Positions 1 through 11,055 of a DNA stretch of 64,000 nt are shown piece by piece; the first letter of the stretch is position 1; each line of letters opens with the position of its first letter. The stretch is from Pseudisothecium myosuroides (Eukaryota > Streptophyta > Bryopsida > Hypnales > Lembophyllaceae): the NCBI GenBank assembly GCA_951799445.1, contig OX637290.1:32730987-32794986 (forward strand). The letters are read 5' to 3'. The notes under the pieces were generated by a model, which did no database searches, had not been told where the DNA came from, and was given only the letters and a program-made list of their open reading frames with translations. Position numbers and translations under genes: made by a program.

Positions 1-2430
1 AAATTTTTTGCCCTTCTAACTTCAAATTTTATAATCTTGTAATCTACACTTTCAATGTTACTTTGTAATTTTTTGTATACATTTTTTTGTGTGCAATTTC
101 ATATGGTTGAATTTATAAAAAAAAATTCACTATCCTTCAAGGTGACCATTTTAAACCATTTTTGCACTAAGTGCCTTGTAATTCTTTAGTAGTTCAAATA
201 GAACTTTTACATTTACTGATACTGCAAATTTAATGTTTATTTATTTATTAGAAAAAATTATTTGCTATTAATTATAGTTTGTAAAAGGTTTCTACAAAGG
301 AATTTTTTTTCAATATCATTGTGTAGTTTCAACAAACAATCTTTAGACTAGCTAAATGTTGTAGTAAATCTACCCCCCAAAAATGTGAATTACTTTTGTT
401 TGTCTAAAAAAGGCCCCTTGAAATGGGTTTTTAGCCAAGATGTACATGTTGCTTTGGGTAGATGGATAGATTGAGTTCTAGATGAAGGCCTATAACATTT
501 GTAGTGTCACCATTTTAAAACCATACAATTATTGGTAGGCAAGAATTTGATCGTATTTGTTAAGATTTAGCTACCTATCAAATTACCAATGCTTGCCTAT
601 AACTGCTTGCCATTAAAGCCTTTAGACTTGCCAATTTATCCCTTTGGTTTTCTTTATGAAGTTTGTGTAAGATTGTAAATGCATTTGATCTAAATTTGAA
701 AAAAACTAAAAAATACCGATTCTTCATATCCTTGCATTGAAAATCAAAGTGACAATATTTTCAAGCCTCCAAAATTTAAAATAGCCAGCCATCAATACCA
801 ATACAAACTACAAAATCCCTGACATATTGCAAATATTAGCTAAAAGTTTAAAAAATAGTAAGTTTTTGTGTACTAAGTGAAGAGTTTTATAATTCCATTT
901 CTACCATTGGCTATGGATATTATCAAATTTTCTATCCAATGAACTAGACTTAAATAGCCATGACATCATTTCAAAAACCTTTGCTCAACCTGTTCTTGTT
1001 CTAGGAAGCTAGGGAGGATTGATTCCCTTATTGCCCCAGCCAAGGGTAAATGTAAAACTATCCTCTATTTTGTATTGCATAAATTTTGTATTTCTTCACC
1101 TTTCATAGCTAATTTGGAGATTCTGATTGAAAATATGAATTCAAAATTTGCAAATTTTTTAATGGGTGGTAAATAAAGAATTCTAGGAAAACAAAGGAAA
1201 TTTGCTTTAGCTTCTAAAGTCTCATTGTCCCTTTGAAGGACAAAATGGATTTTGGGCAAGCTCCTATGGCCTTGATATTCATCATGAATTTTTGGAACTT
1301 TTTTTGAAAATAGAAAAACTTATTAGCTTTCTAGAAATATAATTTTTATTTCAATTGGTCCCTGGGAGCAAAAGTTATGGCACAAAAAATCCCTTTTTTA
1401 GATGCAGTGGGCAAAAGCCTCCTCATTCCAATTTTTTTTTAATTAAATTTTTTTCCTTCTCATAGATTGTAATTTTATCTACAATATATGTACATAAAGC
1501 TTTGATTCATTCAATTCCATTTGGATTTATTATGTGAAAGTTATGGACAATCTTATTTTTCAAGCGATAACAACATCTTCTTGAAAAAATGAACCTAGAG
1601 GATTCATTTCTAAATGCAATTTTTACAATTTTTCAAAAAAAATTTGTTTAAAAAGGTTAAGTTTGCATGCTAAAACAATCTCACAATTGGGATCATAGTG
1701 TTTCAATCCCATCTTAGAGCTATTAACGAATAGTTTTTCTTTCAATCTTGGGCCTACTTGTACTTAACAATTTTTTAAAGAATGAAAATCAAGTGTGTGT
1801 TTTTTAATTTTTTTTCCATAGACTTTCAACTCAAGTCTTCAACATAAAAAATTTAAATTCAAAGTTTGTAGTACAAATTTTTCTCCACAAGTGGCGGTTA
1901 TAGTTATCTGAAGTCGCAGGCCAGTGTTCAAAAAAATAATATTTTGCATGCTAATATCTTCCAATCTGTATGGTAAAACTTCATGAAATTTTTACTACAT
2001 GATTAGAGAGAAGTGAAGTACAAGATCCTATGGTTAGGTTATAAGAAAAACGTTTTTTCTGTTTCTTGAATAAACGCAGCAAAATTGGCAGTTTTGAGTC
2101 GTATTTGACAAAAAAAAAATGGCCTTGGGACTTCAATGGTTAAGAAAATTTGCTACCCTAAATTGTGCCCAAAGGTTCGTAACGATTGCCCCCGTGAAGG
2201 ATTGCAAGCCATTAAACCCGTCCCTCGAAGTGAGACCAACAGGGTGGATTTTACCTTGGAAAAAAACGCAGGAATTTTTTATTTGCTTCATACAATAAAG
2301 TTCGCAAATTTTAAATTCAGACTTGCAATCAGATGCCCCATATTAGCTCGGGGGAGCCTAGAACATACCCTAAACACAACACAAAATAAGGGTCCTTTTT
2401 TTACTTTTACCCCCGAAAACACAAAATTCA
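1..2430. other. AT-rich intergenic DNA, no gene found
   Basis: Long A/T runs and frequent stops in all frames; I see no coding exon. Two stretches are related to each other in opposite orientation: about 1090-1230 (read on the minus strand) and about 2230-2350 (plus strand), sharing the core GCAAATTTTRAATTCA and flanking similarity over roughly 90 bp. A second piece (about 1950-2035) resembles DNA near 25434-25500 and 58977-59040, so decayed dispersed repeats make up part of this stretch. Confidence 0.7.
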
Positions 2431-2689
2431 CCTTGCCATGCCAATGACCGCTGGGCTGGGGTTTGGACTTCCGTTCCGCCCGTCTGGAGGTCCTGTCGAA
2501 TGTGGCATGTGTTCGTGTTGTTGTGCCCCTGCCCTGCCTTCCTTTGTAAGTGTTGCCGCTTTGCCGCTAGCCTCCGTGCTCGCTCGTCTCTCTCTCTCTC
2601 TCGTCCGTCCGTCGCTGCGTCCCTGCCCTGCCTGCTTGAGCTCGAGCTGCTCGACTCCTCCTGCACCTCTGCTTCTCTCTGTCGTCGCC
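2431..2689 (+). promoter_or_regulatory. Probable 5' leader and proximal promoter of LEO1
   Basis: Base composition changes sharply from AT-rich to GC/CT-rich at about 2430. The stretch ends at the LEO1 start codon. It contains a pyrimidine tract with a (CT)n run near 2587-2605 and GTCC repeats just after it, which is typical of plant 5' leaders. No transcription start can be fixed from sequence alone. Confidence 0.5.
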
Positions 2690-5600
2690 ATGGGCGAGGA
2701 AAAGCGGCATGAGATGATGGAGACTTTGTTTGGCGCCGAGTCCGAGGACTCTGATGACGAGCCCGAGCAGTCGCTTCGTCCTGCGCTTTCCGATCAAGCC
2801 TCGGATCGCTCGGTTGGTGCTCTCGGACCCTCTCTCACTCAGGCTCTTGGCCGTCACTCTTCAAGCGCAAGAACATGCGCTTCATTCCTTCTCTTTCGAC
2901 TGCAATGCTAGTTTCTGCAATGCTTTTCATAATTGTGTTCATTACAGCAGCTGAACACGGGTCCTTCTTCGTCGGCCTCGCGGGAAAGGACCCGGAGGAT
3001 GGCTTGCAGTCCTGAAGGAAGGTTGCAGTCGGGAGGTGCCCGCGGGGTAGGAGAATTAGGGTTTCAAGGATTATTTCCTGTTTCGTAAACGCTCTGTCTG
3101 TATATACAGCACATATTCATGGGATTTTCTAGTCTTCGCTAAGGTGGTTTTGTTGAAGCTGGAAAGATAAAGCATTAGCCTACACGAGCTGGTATTCTGC
3201 CGGTATACTGGTAAGAGTTTCCCAAAGAAGCGTCACTGCCAGGTGTTTCTGGAAAATGGGGTTCATTGCACGATTGCATTGTCCAATTGACATCTTAGGA
3301 AATTCTTCGCATCATCTGAGAGCTGTAAGAGGGTTGAATGGTTGTGCATATGCCTCATGATTCTGGTTGCTTTCCAAAATGTGCGTTTGACTACGTTCAA
3401 TGGATAGGTATCAATTTTTTAATGTGAGAAACAGCGCAGCGTGTGAGGAATTGGTTCAATCATCCGGACGAAACTACTTCGTTGGATACTTTGGTGATTT
3501 GTCATGTTAGCATGTGGGTTCAACCTCCTGCTGACGCTTCTCACCCTGTAGCTGAGTGTGGATGATGGAGACATATCTCGTCAATCATCTCCTCTGCGCA
3601 TCAATCTGAAAGTAGGATATCCTGAAAATGTGGACCTTGTTGGGTGTTCTTTCCATTCTGCAATAGTTCTAAGGTTATCTGATTTTCTTAAAGAAATTCC
3701 TTTGAAGTATATATGTGAATGTTACATCGCAGGACAAGGAAGGTAGTTACGAAGAAGTCGAAGGGGAAGATGGAGATGGTGACGCTGAAGTAGACGTCGA
3801 GGGAGAGGCTGAGAGTGAAGGAGAAAGAGTCGAAAGTGACGTAGAGCGCGGAGCAAGTGAAGAAGAAGAAAGGGCTGATAGTGATAGAGAGAGTGAGGGG
3901 GGGAGGGAGGTCGAAGTCGAGAGTGAGGGAGAACGGGAAGAAGTTGAGGTCAGCGCCAGTGGTTCTGAGCGCTCACACCGAGCGCAACCTTTGGAGGACT
4001 ACGAAGACGAGGAGATGCAGGAAGAGGCTAGGGGCCAAAGGTTGTTTCTTAATCTGCAAATATTCTGGCCTGTTTACTGAGTATGTTTCTTGCAGTTGAT
4101 TTGTAGTGTAAGCCCTTGCACATCTCGAGAAATATGCTTATTCTCTTTGTCTTCCGGCTGGTCTGACATTCGATTACGTGTTGGGCCTTGGTAGCGGAAT
4201 AGCAAGCTCTGTTTGGGCATTACCTGTAACGGCTTGTGTTGACTAGGAATTATCACCTGTTACAGTCTGGCGGAGTTAGTGGAGCAGCAGAAGTGTTGAC
4301 AAGTCCTGTGGTATGGTTTACATGGTGAACAGTGATGGTGAAGAAGATGACCATGAAGATGACGAACCGAGAGAGAGGGTTGAGGTGGCTGAAGCACGTG
4401 ATGTGTTTGGTGAGTCAGATGAAGACGAGGACCAAGATGCAGAGCATGAACCAGAACCAGAAGCTGCAGAGCATCGTAGCCCTGAGGAAAGTCTGCAGGG
4501 CAGTCCGGAGGTATAGATTTTATTGTATTTCATCTCTACATTGCCATGCAGCGGTCTTTAGTGCCAATTGTTTTAAAGCTTGTGAATATGGTTTTGATTG
4601 CATATCACACTTATAGATCGACCTGGCCATTCGATAGTAAAATTTACGTCTGGGCTTACTGGAAAATTGCGCTTAAACAGAGGGTTCGTTCGGATGACGA
4701 AGGAAGTGAAGGGGATGCAGCTCGGGCAGAAGAGATTGTTGGGGATGACGATCGGGACCCGGATCGGTATGAATCTGATGATGAGCGGCATATTGAGCAG
4801 AAACCTGAAAAACCTATGGGTCCTCCAATAGAGCTTCAGGTCCCGTTGCGTCCACCACCTGGCATGCCTGACCAGGTTAGTGGATACTACTTTTCATACC
4901 CTAGCATTGGGCTAGGATTGGTGATTCAGCTTGTGGTTTCGTATGTCAATGGTTATTGCAATATCTTTCGCAGACCTTGACAAATGATCTCTGTTGCGTT
5001 GGAATTTGCAGCTGAATATTATTCGAATGTCTAACATCATGAATATCGACATGAAGCCCTTTGATCCCACGACATATGAGGCAGAGGAGCCATTTACCAC
5101 CGAGGTTGAGGGCAAGAAGCAACACATTAGGTTGGAGGAGAACGTTGTGCGTTGGCGTCCCGTTCATAATCGAGATGGACATACCTCTGTGAGTGCTTTT
5201 CTTAGACCCTCTCCTCTGTTTGTAGAAAATGCATGAGCTTATTAAAACGCAATAGAGGTTGACATGGGCGAATTCAGTTCTGGGAGACTCATTTTTCTTG
5301 CTGCGGTTATTGTCGTTGTAGGGTTTTGTTTGTCCAATCGGATTGCCTGTTAGAGACACCATGGCAGCGACTGTTTCGAAAGACATTCAATTTTTTGTCT
5401 CTTGGTGGCCATGCTCGTTTCATCAATTCATTGAAAAACATTATATTGAAATACTTCTTTTGGAATCTGTCTTTCTGAATATTTTGGCTGTCTTGAGCCA
5501 GGTCACATCGATATAGTAGATGTCGAAGATCAGCAAAGCTCTCAACCTTTTAGATGCTGCACGCTTTTTAATATGAAAATATGCTTTGCTCTTTAACTCA

Positions 5601-7544
5601 TGTTCCAATGAGTTAAGGAAAAATGAGAGGATTTAATTTGGTGACTGAAATCTGTTGGGTGTTTGCAGTATGAAAGCAATGCACGATTTGTGAAGTGGTC
5701 AGATGGCAGCATGCAGCTACTTTTGGGTAGCGAGGTGCTGGATTTGTCAGTCCAAAATGCTACTCAGGACCAGTCTCATCTCTTTGTCCGTCATCATAAG
5801 GTTTCTCTCCAATCTCGCTGAGTTACACACACTTGGTTACTTCCAGTTGGTTTTTGTTGTATGTTCTTAATTGCTTCTGTATTTTTGGTCCTCGTAGAGG
5901 ACCTACACTCGGTGACTGCTTTCGCCAATTTCAAGATAATGTATAGCAGCAATATCAATGTACGGGGTGCTTGATTGCAGAGCATTTTGCAATCTCAAGG
6001 CCAAGTTTTACGGAAGATGAGGTTTATGCCGTCGTCCTTGACTTCTAAATCACATCGTCTGCTCACTGCATTAGTGGACTCAAAGCATAAGAAGGTCTTC
6101 AAAGTTAAGACTGTCATCACTGAAACTGATCCGGAGAAGGAGAAGCATGACAGAGAAAAGGTAGGCTATGAAATTCTGCTGGGTCAACGCCGGGCAAATA
6201 TGAGATTTACTTACTTTGTCTGATGGTTGGCAAGTTAGTTTCTTGAAGAACTCCGTGTTGATGTAGTAGCCATGCTTTTACTGTAGCTATCTCTGATATC
6301 ATCTGTGTGCAAGTGTACATTACTGTATCCGTAAGCAAGTTAGACCTTGTATTATTTCCTACTGCCAGGCATTTGCTTCCACTAGAATTTCCACGTTTGC
6401 AATTTTGAATGGTTGCTTTTATGACCGTGCTTTTCTAATTTAATTTCGCAGCAAGTACAAGAAAATATAAGGAGCAAGGTTGATTTGCAAAGAAAACAAG
6501 AGAAGTTAACTTCCAAATATAATGCTCCTAGGCCACGCGTGACAGAACGTGAGCGTGAGCTCTCTCCTGGTTATCTGGAGGGTGCTTTGGAAGAGGTATG
6601 TGTCACTTTTTCTTCCTAACTTTATACATCCCTGTATGCACTAACCTTGTCACAATCAAGTTTGGAACTGAATGTGGTGCTGCAACTTGGTGTTCAGGAG
6701 GATGAAATGGATACTTACGACAGAGGCTCTCGTCGATATCAAGAGGAAATAGAACAAGAGCAGCGCGCTGAGAGAAGAATTTTGCATGCTAAACGAGTAT
6801 GTCTTTGACCCTTCTCTTACAGACTACGGAATGACTCTTCCCTGCAATTGTTTTTTGGAAGAAAAATAATTCGATCTTTGCAAGCTTCAAGAGTGCTGTT
6901 TTTCTGGTTCTTATAAGAGTGTAACTGTGACAGCAAGCACCTGCTAGACCTCCCCCGAGCAGATCAATGAACAAGCGGCGACCTACGAAGGATGACTTTT
7001 TGGACGATTCTATGTCAGACGACAGTGATAGAGAACCATCGGTCCAGGAAAGTGATCACAACGACGATTTAGTGGGTGGTGCTTGGGAGGAAGAGGATGA
7101 CGAAGAAGAGGAGGAAGAGCGAAGGCCGTCCAGCAAGGGGAAGGCTACTGAGCGAGAGGTCAGTATTCTTTTTTGAACTCAGAAATTTACTCCTTTGAAC
7201 TCAGAAATCTACTCCTGTAGGCTATGTGACTTATCATTCAATCAGATATTTTTGTCTGACCAACTCATCGTTCACCTGGTTCGAATTTTGTTACACTGTT
7301 GAAGACTGACTTTCTTGTGGACCTTATCTTCCTGAAAGCTAATCAAAACATTAGCTAGATTTGTCATTGCATTTAAGTTGAGGAGTCTCTGACACATGCC
7401 TTGATACTCCAGGATAGAAGGCGTGGTGAACGTGAGGAAGATGACAGAAAGAGGAAGAGGGACAGGGAAGAGCGGTCCCCATCGCCTGCAAAGAAGCCAA
7501 TATCTCGCAGAAGAGTTGTTGTTAGTGACAGTGACGATGACTGA
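2690..7544 (+). CDS. LEO1: LEO1/VIP4-like subunit of the RNA polymerase II-associated Paf1 complex
   Basis: LEO1 works in the nucleus in the Paf1 complex, which supports RNA polymerase II elongation and co-transcriptional histone modification. I assemble 13 exons with GT-AG junctions and a continuous frame: 2690-2812, 2951-3046, 3552-3611, 3733-4040, 4333-4510, 4681-4875, 5012-5188, 5669-5800, 5981-6160, 6452-6595, 6698-6796, 6934-7158, 7413-7544. The product is 682 residues, close to animal LEO1 length. Residues 1-320 are very acidic and serine-rich (Glu/Asp/Ser runs), as in the family. The conserved Leo1 core spans about 321-560, with [20 protein letters not shown] near 383 and [18 protein letters not shown] just before it (end of exon 6). 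The C-terminus is charged and ends VVVSDSDDD, like other LEO1 tails. The start is the first ATG after the CT-rich leader and opens with [15 protein letters not shown], matching the acidic LFG-type N-terminus. Exons 1-3 are the least certain; the core is secure. Confidence 0.95.
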
Positions 7545-8411
7545 CTAATTCCAATCACTAGCGAACTTTTTTCCACCTTGAGGTGGTTGTATCATATGGG
7601 TATTTTGTTAGAGTTTTCGTAGAGCATAAGGTCCAATCAAACCATTTAATCTGATGCTGCATCTGGCAGAGTTTACATGTATTCCCTTGTAAGTTCCTTT
7701 CGGGTAGATTCTCAGCAAATGTCTTCTCTGCAACGAGACTTAAGACTTGATGTTGGGATCACAGCAGAATTGGATAACCAAAACTAAACTGGATATGAGG
7801 ATAACTGTGCACACTATGAAGGATTAAGGACTTGACTTAGAAACGATGGTGGTGATAAGGGACTGAAGTTCCCATGCAAGCTAAGGAACCAACTGCATTC
7901 TTGGTCACCTTCACAGACGAGGGTAAAAGGTTCTTGGACCTACAAGTCTGTTTGATCGAGTCTTGAATCAAAGAACAAACTAAATTGTACACGATTGGCA
8001 TCTGTGCACCCCCAAAAATTTAATTAACTTGATGACCTACAACAATCATATCGTTAAAACTGGTCGAGACAATTGTACAGAGCCTCACATTTCTGCTTAA
8101 CCAAAGCAGAGTCATGAAAGGGATCCTTGTACGGAGACGTATATTTTGAGCGCTACCAAGTGCTCCTCTGTCGATCCTCTACCATATGCAATGTAGTCAT
8201 CCACTTCGATTACATAATTTTCTGTATTATGAAAGATTAGGATTATACATGCGGACAATTGATTTTGTTGGAGAAAAATGGCAATTTTGTCGACAGTAGA
8301 TAATAAAATTGGCAGCAGAATATTCTCCAGACACCAGATAAAATAAATCTTTCTGAGATGAGAAGAGCAGTCTTTCTGAAATTTCGCCAGGAATGATAGG
8401 GCTGTCCCTTT
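7545..8411. other. Intergenic region between convergent LEO1 and SELENOF-like genes
   Basis: Holds the 3' untranslated regions of both flanking genes, which point toward each other. No coding signal or clear repeat seen. Exact polyadenylation sites cannot be assigned. Confidence 0.6.
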
Positions 8412-9771
8412 TTAAATCCTTGCATTTGATGTCACTTTTTCACTTAAAAATTGCTCAATCTGCTCTGTCTTCCAATTATCAATCCTGCATGTACCAGGAG
8501 GGAAAGTAAGCAACAAGTAAAGTCCATCCAGTTCCAGCTTCGACTGCACTCCAATACTACCGGATAAGAAGAAATATCATGCATGCAGAACTACATCAAA
8601 TATTCAACAAAGAAAAATCATACTGTCCTACCCCACACACGCGACAAAACAATACTAGATTAGGAAATGTGACACAAGTACTTCAGATGTATAGTTGAAG
8701 CTCTACCGGATCGAGTCCTTGAGGTTGCCCTTATCGTCCTTCATGATGAGCTTTGGTGGTGCACCAAAACGGTATTTCACATCCACTTCAGGAAATTCGC
8801 CCAACTTGTCGTCAATAAAGGTCTGAATGTTTGGATAAAACATCACCTTCCTCATACAAATCTCCAACACAGCTCCAGAATACTTCATCTGCGAGCCCAG
8901 AAATGTATTATAAGTACAGCAATCAATTTCCTCGAGGAGCACACCATTCAACTCCTTGAAGGCCTTGCGAATAAGTTAACCACTTTAACAATTGAAAAAA
9001 CCTAGAGCAACAAATCAGGACATCTGAAATGTTGTAAAAGAGAGTCCACTTAGACCTGCATAAAGGGGCGAGATGACAAACCTTGCTCAGGGCATTCTCA
9101 GATTCCTCTGCACAACATTTTCGACAATCGGCCTCCAGCTCTGCAATCCCATCCAGGATCAGACTCACAGAGACAATTGAATACTCCCATACCACTTTCA
9201 TCACCTCATCATCAGCTCGTCCATCGAATCTAAACTTGCCCTCAAACTATATCCATATCAATAGCCCGGGACAAAACTCGAAACCCCCCTGGCGCGACAA
9301 AGCCATGATCCCCCAGGCACGATCTATGCGACTTCAAAAAGAAATCATGAACGTGAGACCTCAAAACACCCCTTCCTATTCATTGAACATGTGCAAGTTG
9401 GATCCCAGAAACTACGAGCCCAATACACTTGACTGTATTCCTTGATAACACCGTTTCCCATGGATTGCTCTTCCACACACACTCGAGCCCGCAGAGCGAG
9501 AGATAGCAACCGAAGCGTGTCAATCAACAAGAATTCAAACACATCATACCGGTATAGGGCGAAACCACGGGTAGTGGAAGTCTTTACCTTTGTCTTTCAC
9601 GTACTCAGCAAGGGAGTCGCAATCGGAGCACAGAGCGAGACCGGTAAACCCTAAGTCGCCGCAGCTAGCATCAGGAAGTTCCTCAGTCTGCACCCCGTGC
9701 AAAGCCCAAAGCAGCACGAAGCTCGCTATGGCGGAAGTCCAAAAACGAGAACCTGCGCTCCTCTCTGCCAT
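8412..9771 (-). CDS. SELENOF: Sep15/SELENOF-like ER thioredoxin-fold protein (cysteine/arginine plant form)
   Basis: In animals this family sits in the ER lumen with UDP-glucose:glycoprotein glucosyltransferase and takes part in glycoprotein folding control. Four exons on the minus strand join in frame: 9771-9588, 9140-9082, 8888-8707, 8484-8412, giving 165 residues, the usual family length. Residues 1-29 form a signal peptide (basic start, then SAIASFVLLWALHG). The Cys-rich N-terminal module follows, with LCSDCDSLAEYVKDK and EADCRKCCAEESE. The thioredoxin-like domain begins at YSGAVLEICMRKVMFYP; CMRK stands where the animal selenoenzyme has Cys-Gly-Sec-Lys, so there is no selenocysteine and no need for a SECIS element. 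The last exon is short: it reads IDNWKTEQIEQFLSEKV and ends in TAA at 8414-8412. Its acceptor TGCAG and the exon-3 donor CCG|GTAG restore an Arg codon across the junction. Reading through that donor would give a false early stop. Confidence 0.92.
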
Positions 9772-11055
9772 AGTTTGAATCCACAACGCCACTTCCACAG
9801 CACTGAAAGGATCCGCGCGTCCAAAGCTACCCAATTCACAGTTCACAGGTACACCTCACGCAGCCGGTCGACCGGCCGAAGGAGAGAAAACCACTAAGAT
9901 TACTATACCGTGACGGCAGCAAAAAAAAGAGAAGTTAATGGGACTTCCGTATTAACTCGCTCCACTCACACTTAACATCTACAGTCGGACAGCCGGACAG
10001 CCGGAGAGGAAAACAGTGACGCAAACGTCCGTTAGAAAACGGCTAAGCACTACGACTGACATCCAAATTATTGTATAGGGCAATGCCCGACGGTAAGGGC
10101 CATTGCACGACGTAAACTACTGCAGGATCAATGAAATTGGATGAAAATCGGTAATGAGAATCTGAGATTGGATGTAGAATCCGTAATGCCTGATTATGGG
10201 GTTGAATCCGCATAATCGGGCATTACGGGGCAGAATCCGCCCAGGAAATGAATGCATGTTTTCCTGCGAGTGGTTTACAAAGCCTGCGGAGCAACGATCC
10301 CAAAACTCTTTCCTTGTAATTCACGGAAAAGCTATATTGTGTGAAAGGGGAGAGAATTTTGCGACCTTTTTCTTTTTTGAAAAAGGGCAGATAACAATGG
10401 GAAAAAAAAGGTGGTAATTTGTCTACTTTTTTTTTTCAAGTAGTGTTAATTGGCAAACATATTGTAAATTTTGGGGTGAATCATTGCTACTTTAGGTGTT
10501 TTTTAATGTTTGGAAAAGCTAAGAGACAATGAAAGAAATGCAAAGATTAGCGACTTTGGGGCAATTGCTGTTGACAAGTGTTAATTGTGTGCAATGGAAA
10601 TTTGTGTACTGGAAAGATAAACTTTATTGTACAATGGAGTTTTTGATTTACAATGGAAATTTTTGTTTCACTAACAAGGGAGTTGAACCCTTCTTGCACA
10701 ATGCAAGACTGCCCAATGCAATGTTAGTGTTCTGCACACAACAAACAAGCCACAGTAGTAATACAGGTTAATAACAAACACAATAAGCAAGTTGAAGAAG
10801 GACCGCACTGTCGCAGTAACCTTGCAACGTCACCAAAGCTGCAACAATTTGTCACAGCTTCATAGCATCATGGTAGAGTCGAAGTTCAATTTTCACTCTC
10901 CTGTCTTCAAATCCCGTGCACCAAAACTCTTGTCAAGGTAAACATGAGCACCAACTCTTGCAAAATCTCATGAAAACTAAGAAGTAAAGATCAACACTAC
11001 AATGGAAAGGATACTATGAAAAAAGATATTGTTGTGCTGGATTGCTAGTCCTAAT
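9772..11055. other. Intergenic: SELENOF-like promoter side, then AT-rich DNA
   Basis: The first 300 bp, up to about 10070, is GC-balanced and should contain the divergent promoter/5' leader of the SELENOF-like gene. The rest becomes AT-rich toward the hAT remnant and contains the hairpin annotated separately. No gene recognised. Confidence 0.55.
10181..10228. repeat. 18-bp inverted repeat (hairpin)
   Basis: CCGTAATGCCTGATTATG at 10181-10198 pairs with CATAATCGGGCATTACGG at 10211-10228, one mismatch in 18, with a 12-nt loop. It lies in AT-rich DNA just outside the hAT remnant. It could be a decayed transposon end or a small foldback; function unknown. Confidence 0.7.

Noticed and set aside
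2438..2911. 157-codon frame overlapping the LEO1 start
   Set aside because: It is the LEO1 exon-1 frame extended upstream into the CT-rich leader and downstream into intron 1; the LEO1 ATG at 2690 fits the family N-terminus.
8703..8951. Open frame ending at TAG 8703 as the C-terminus of the Sep15-like protein
   Set aside because: The TAG is part of the intron donor; splicing to 8484 restores the conserved C-terminus.
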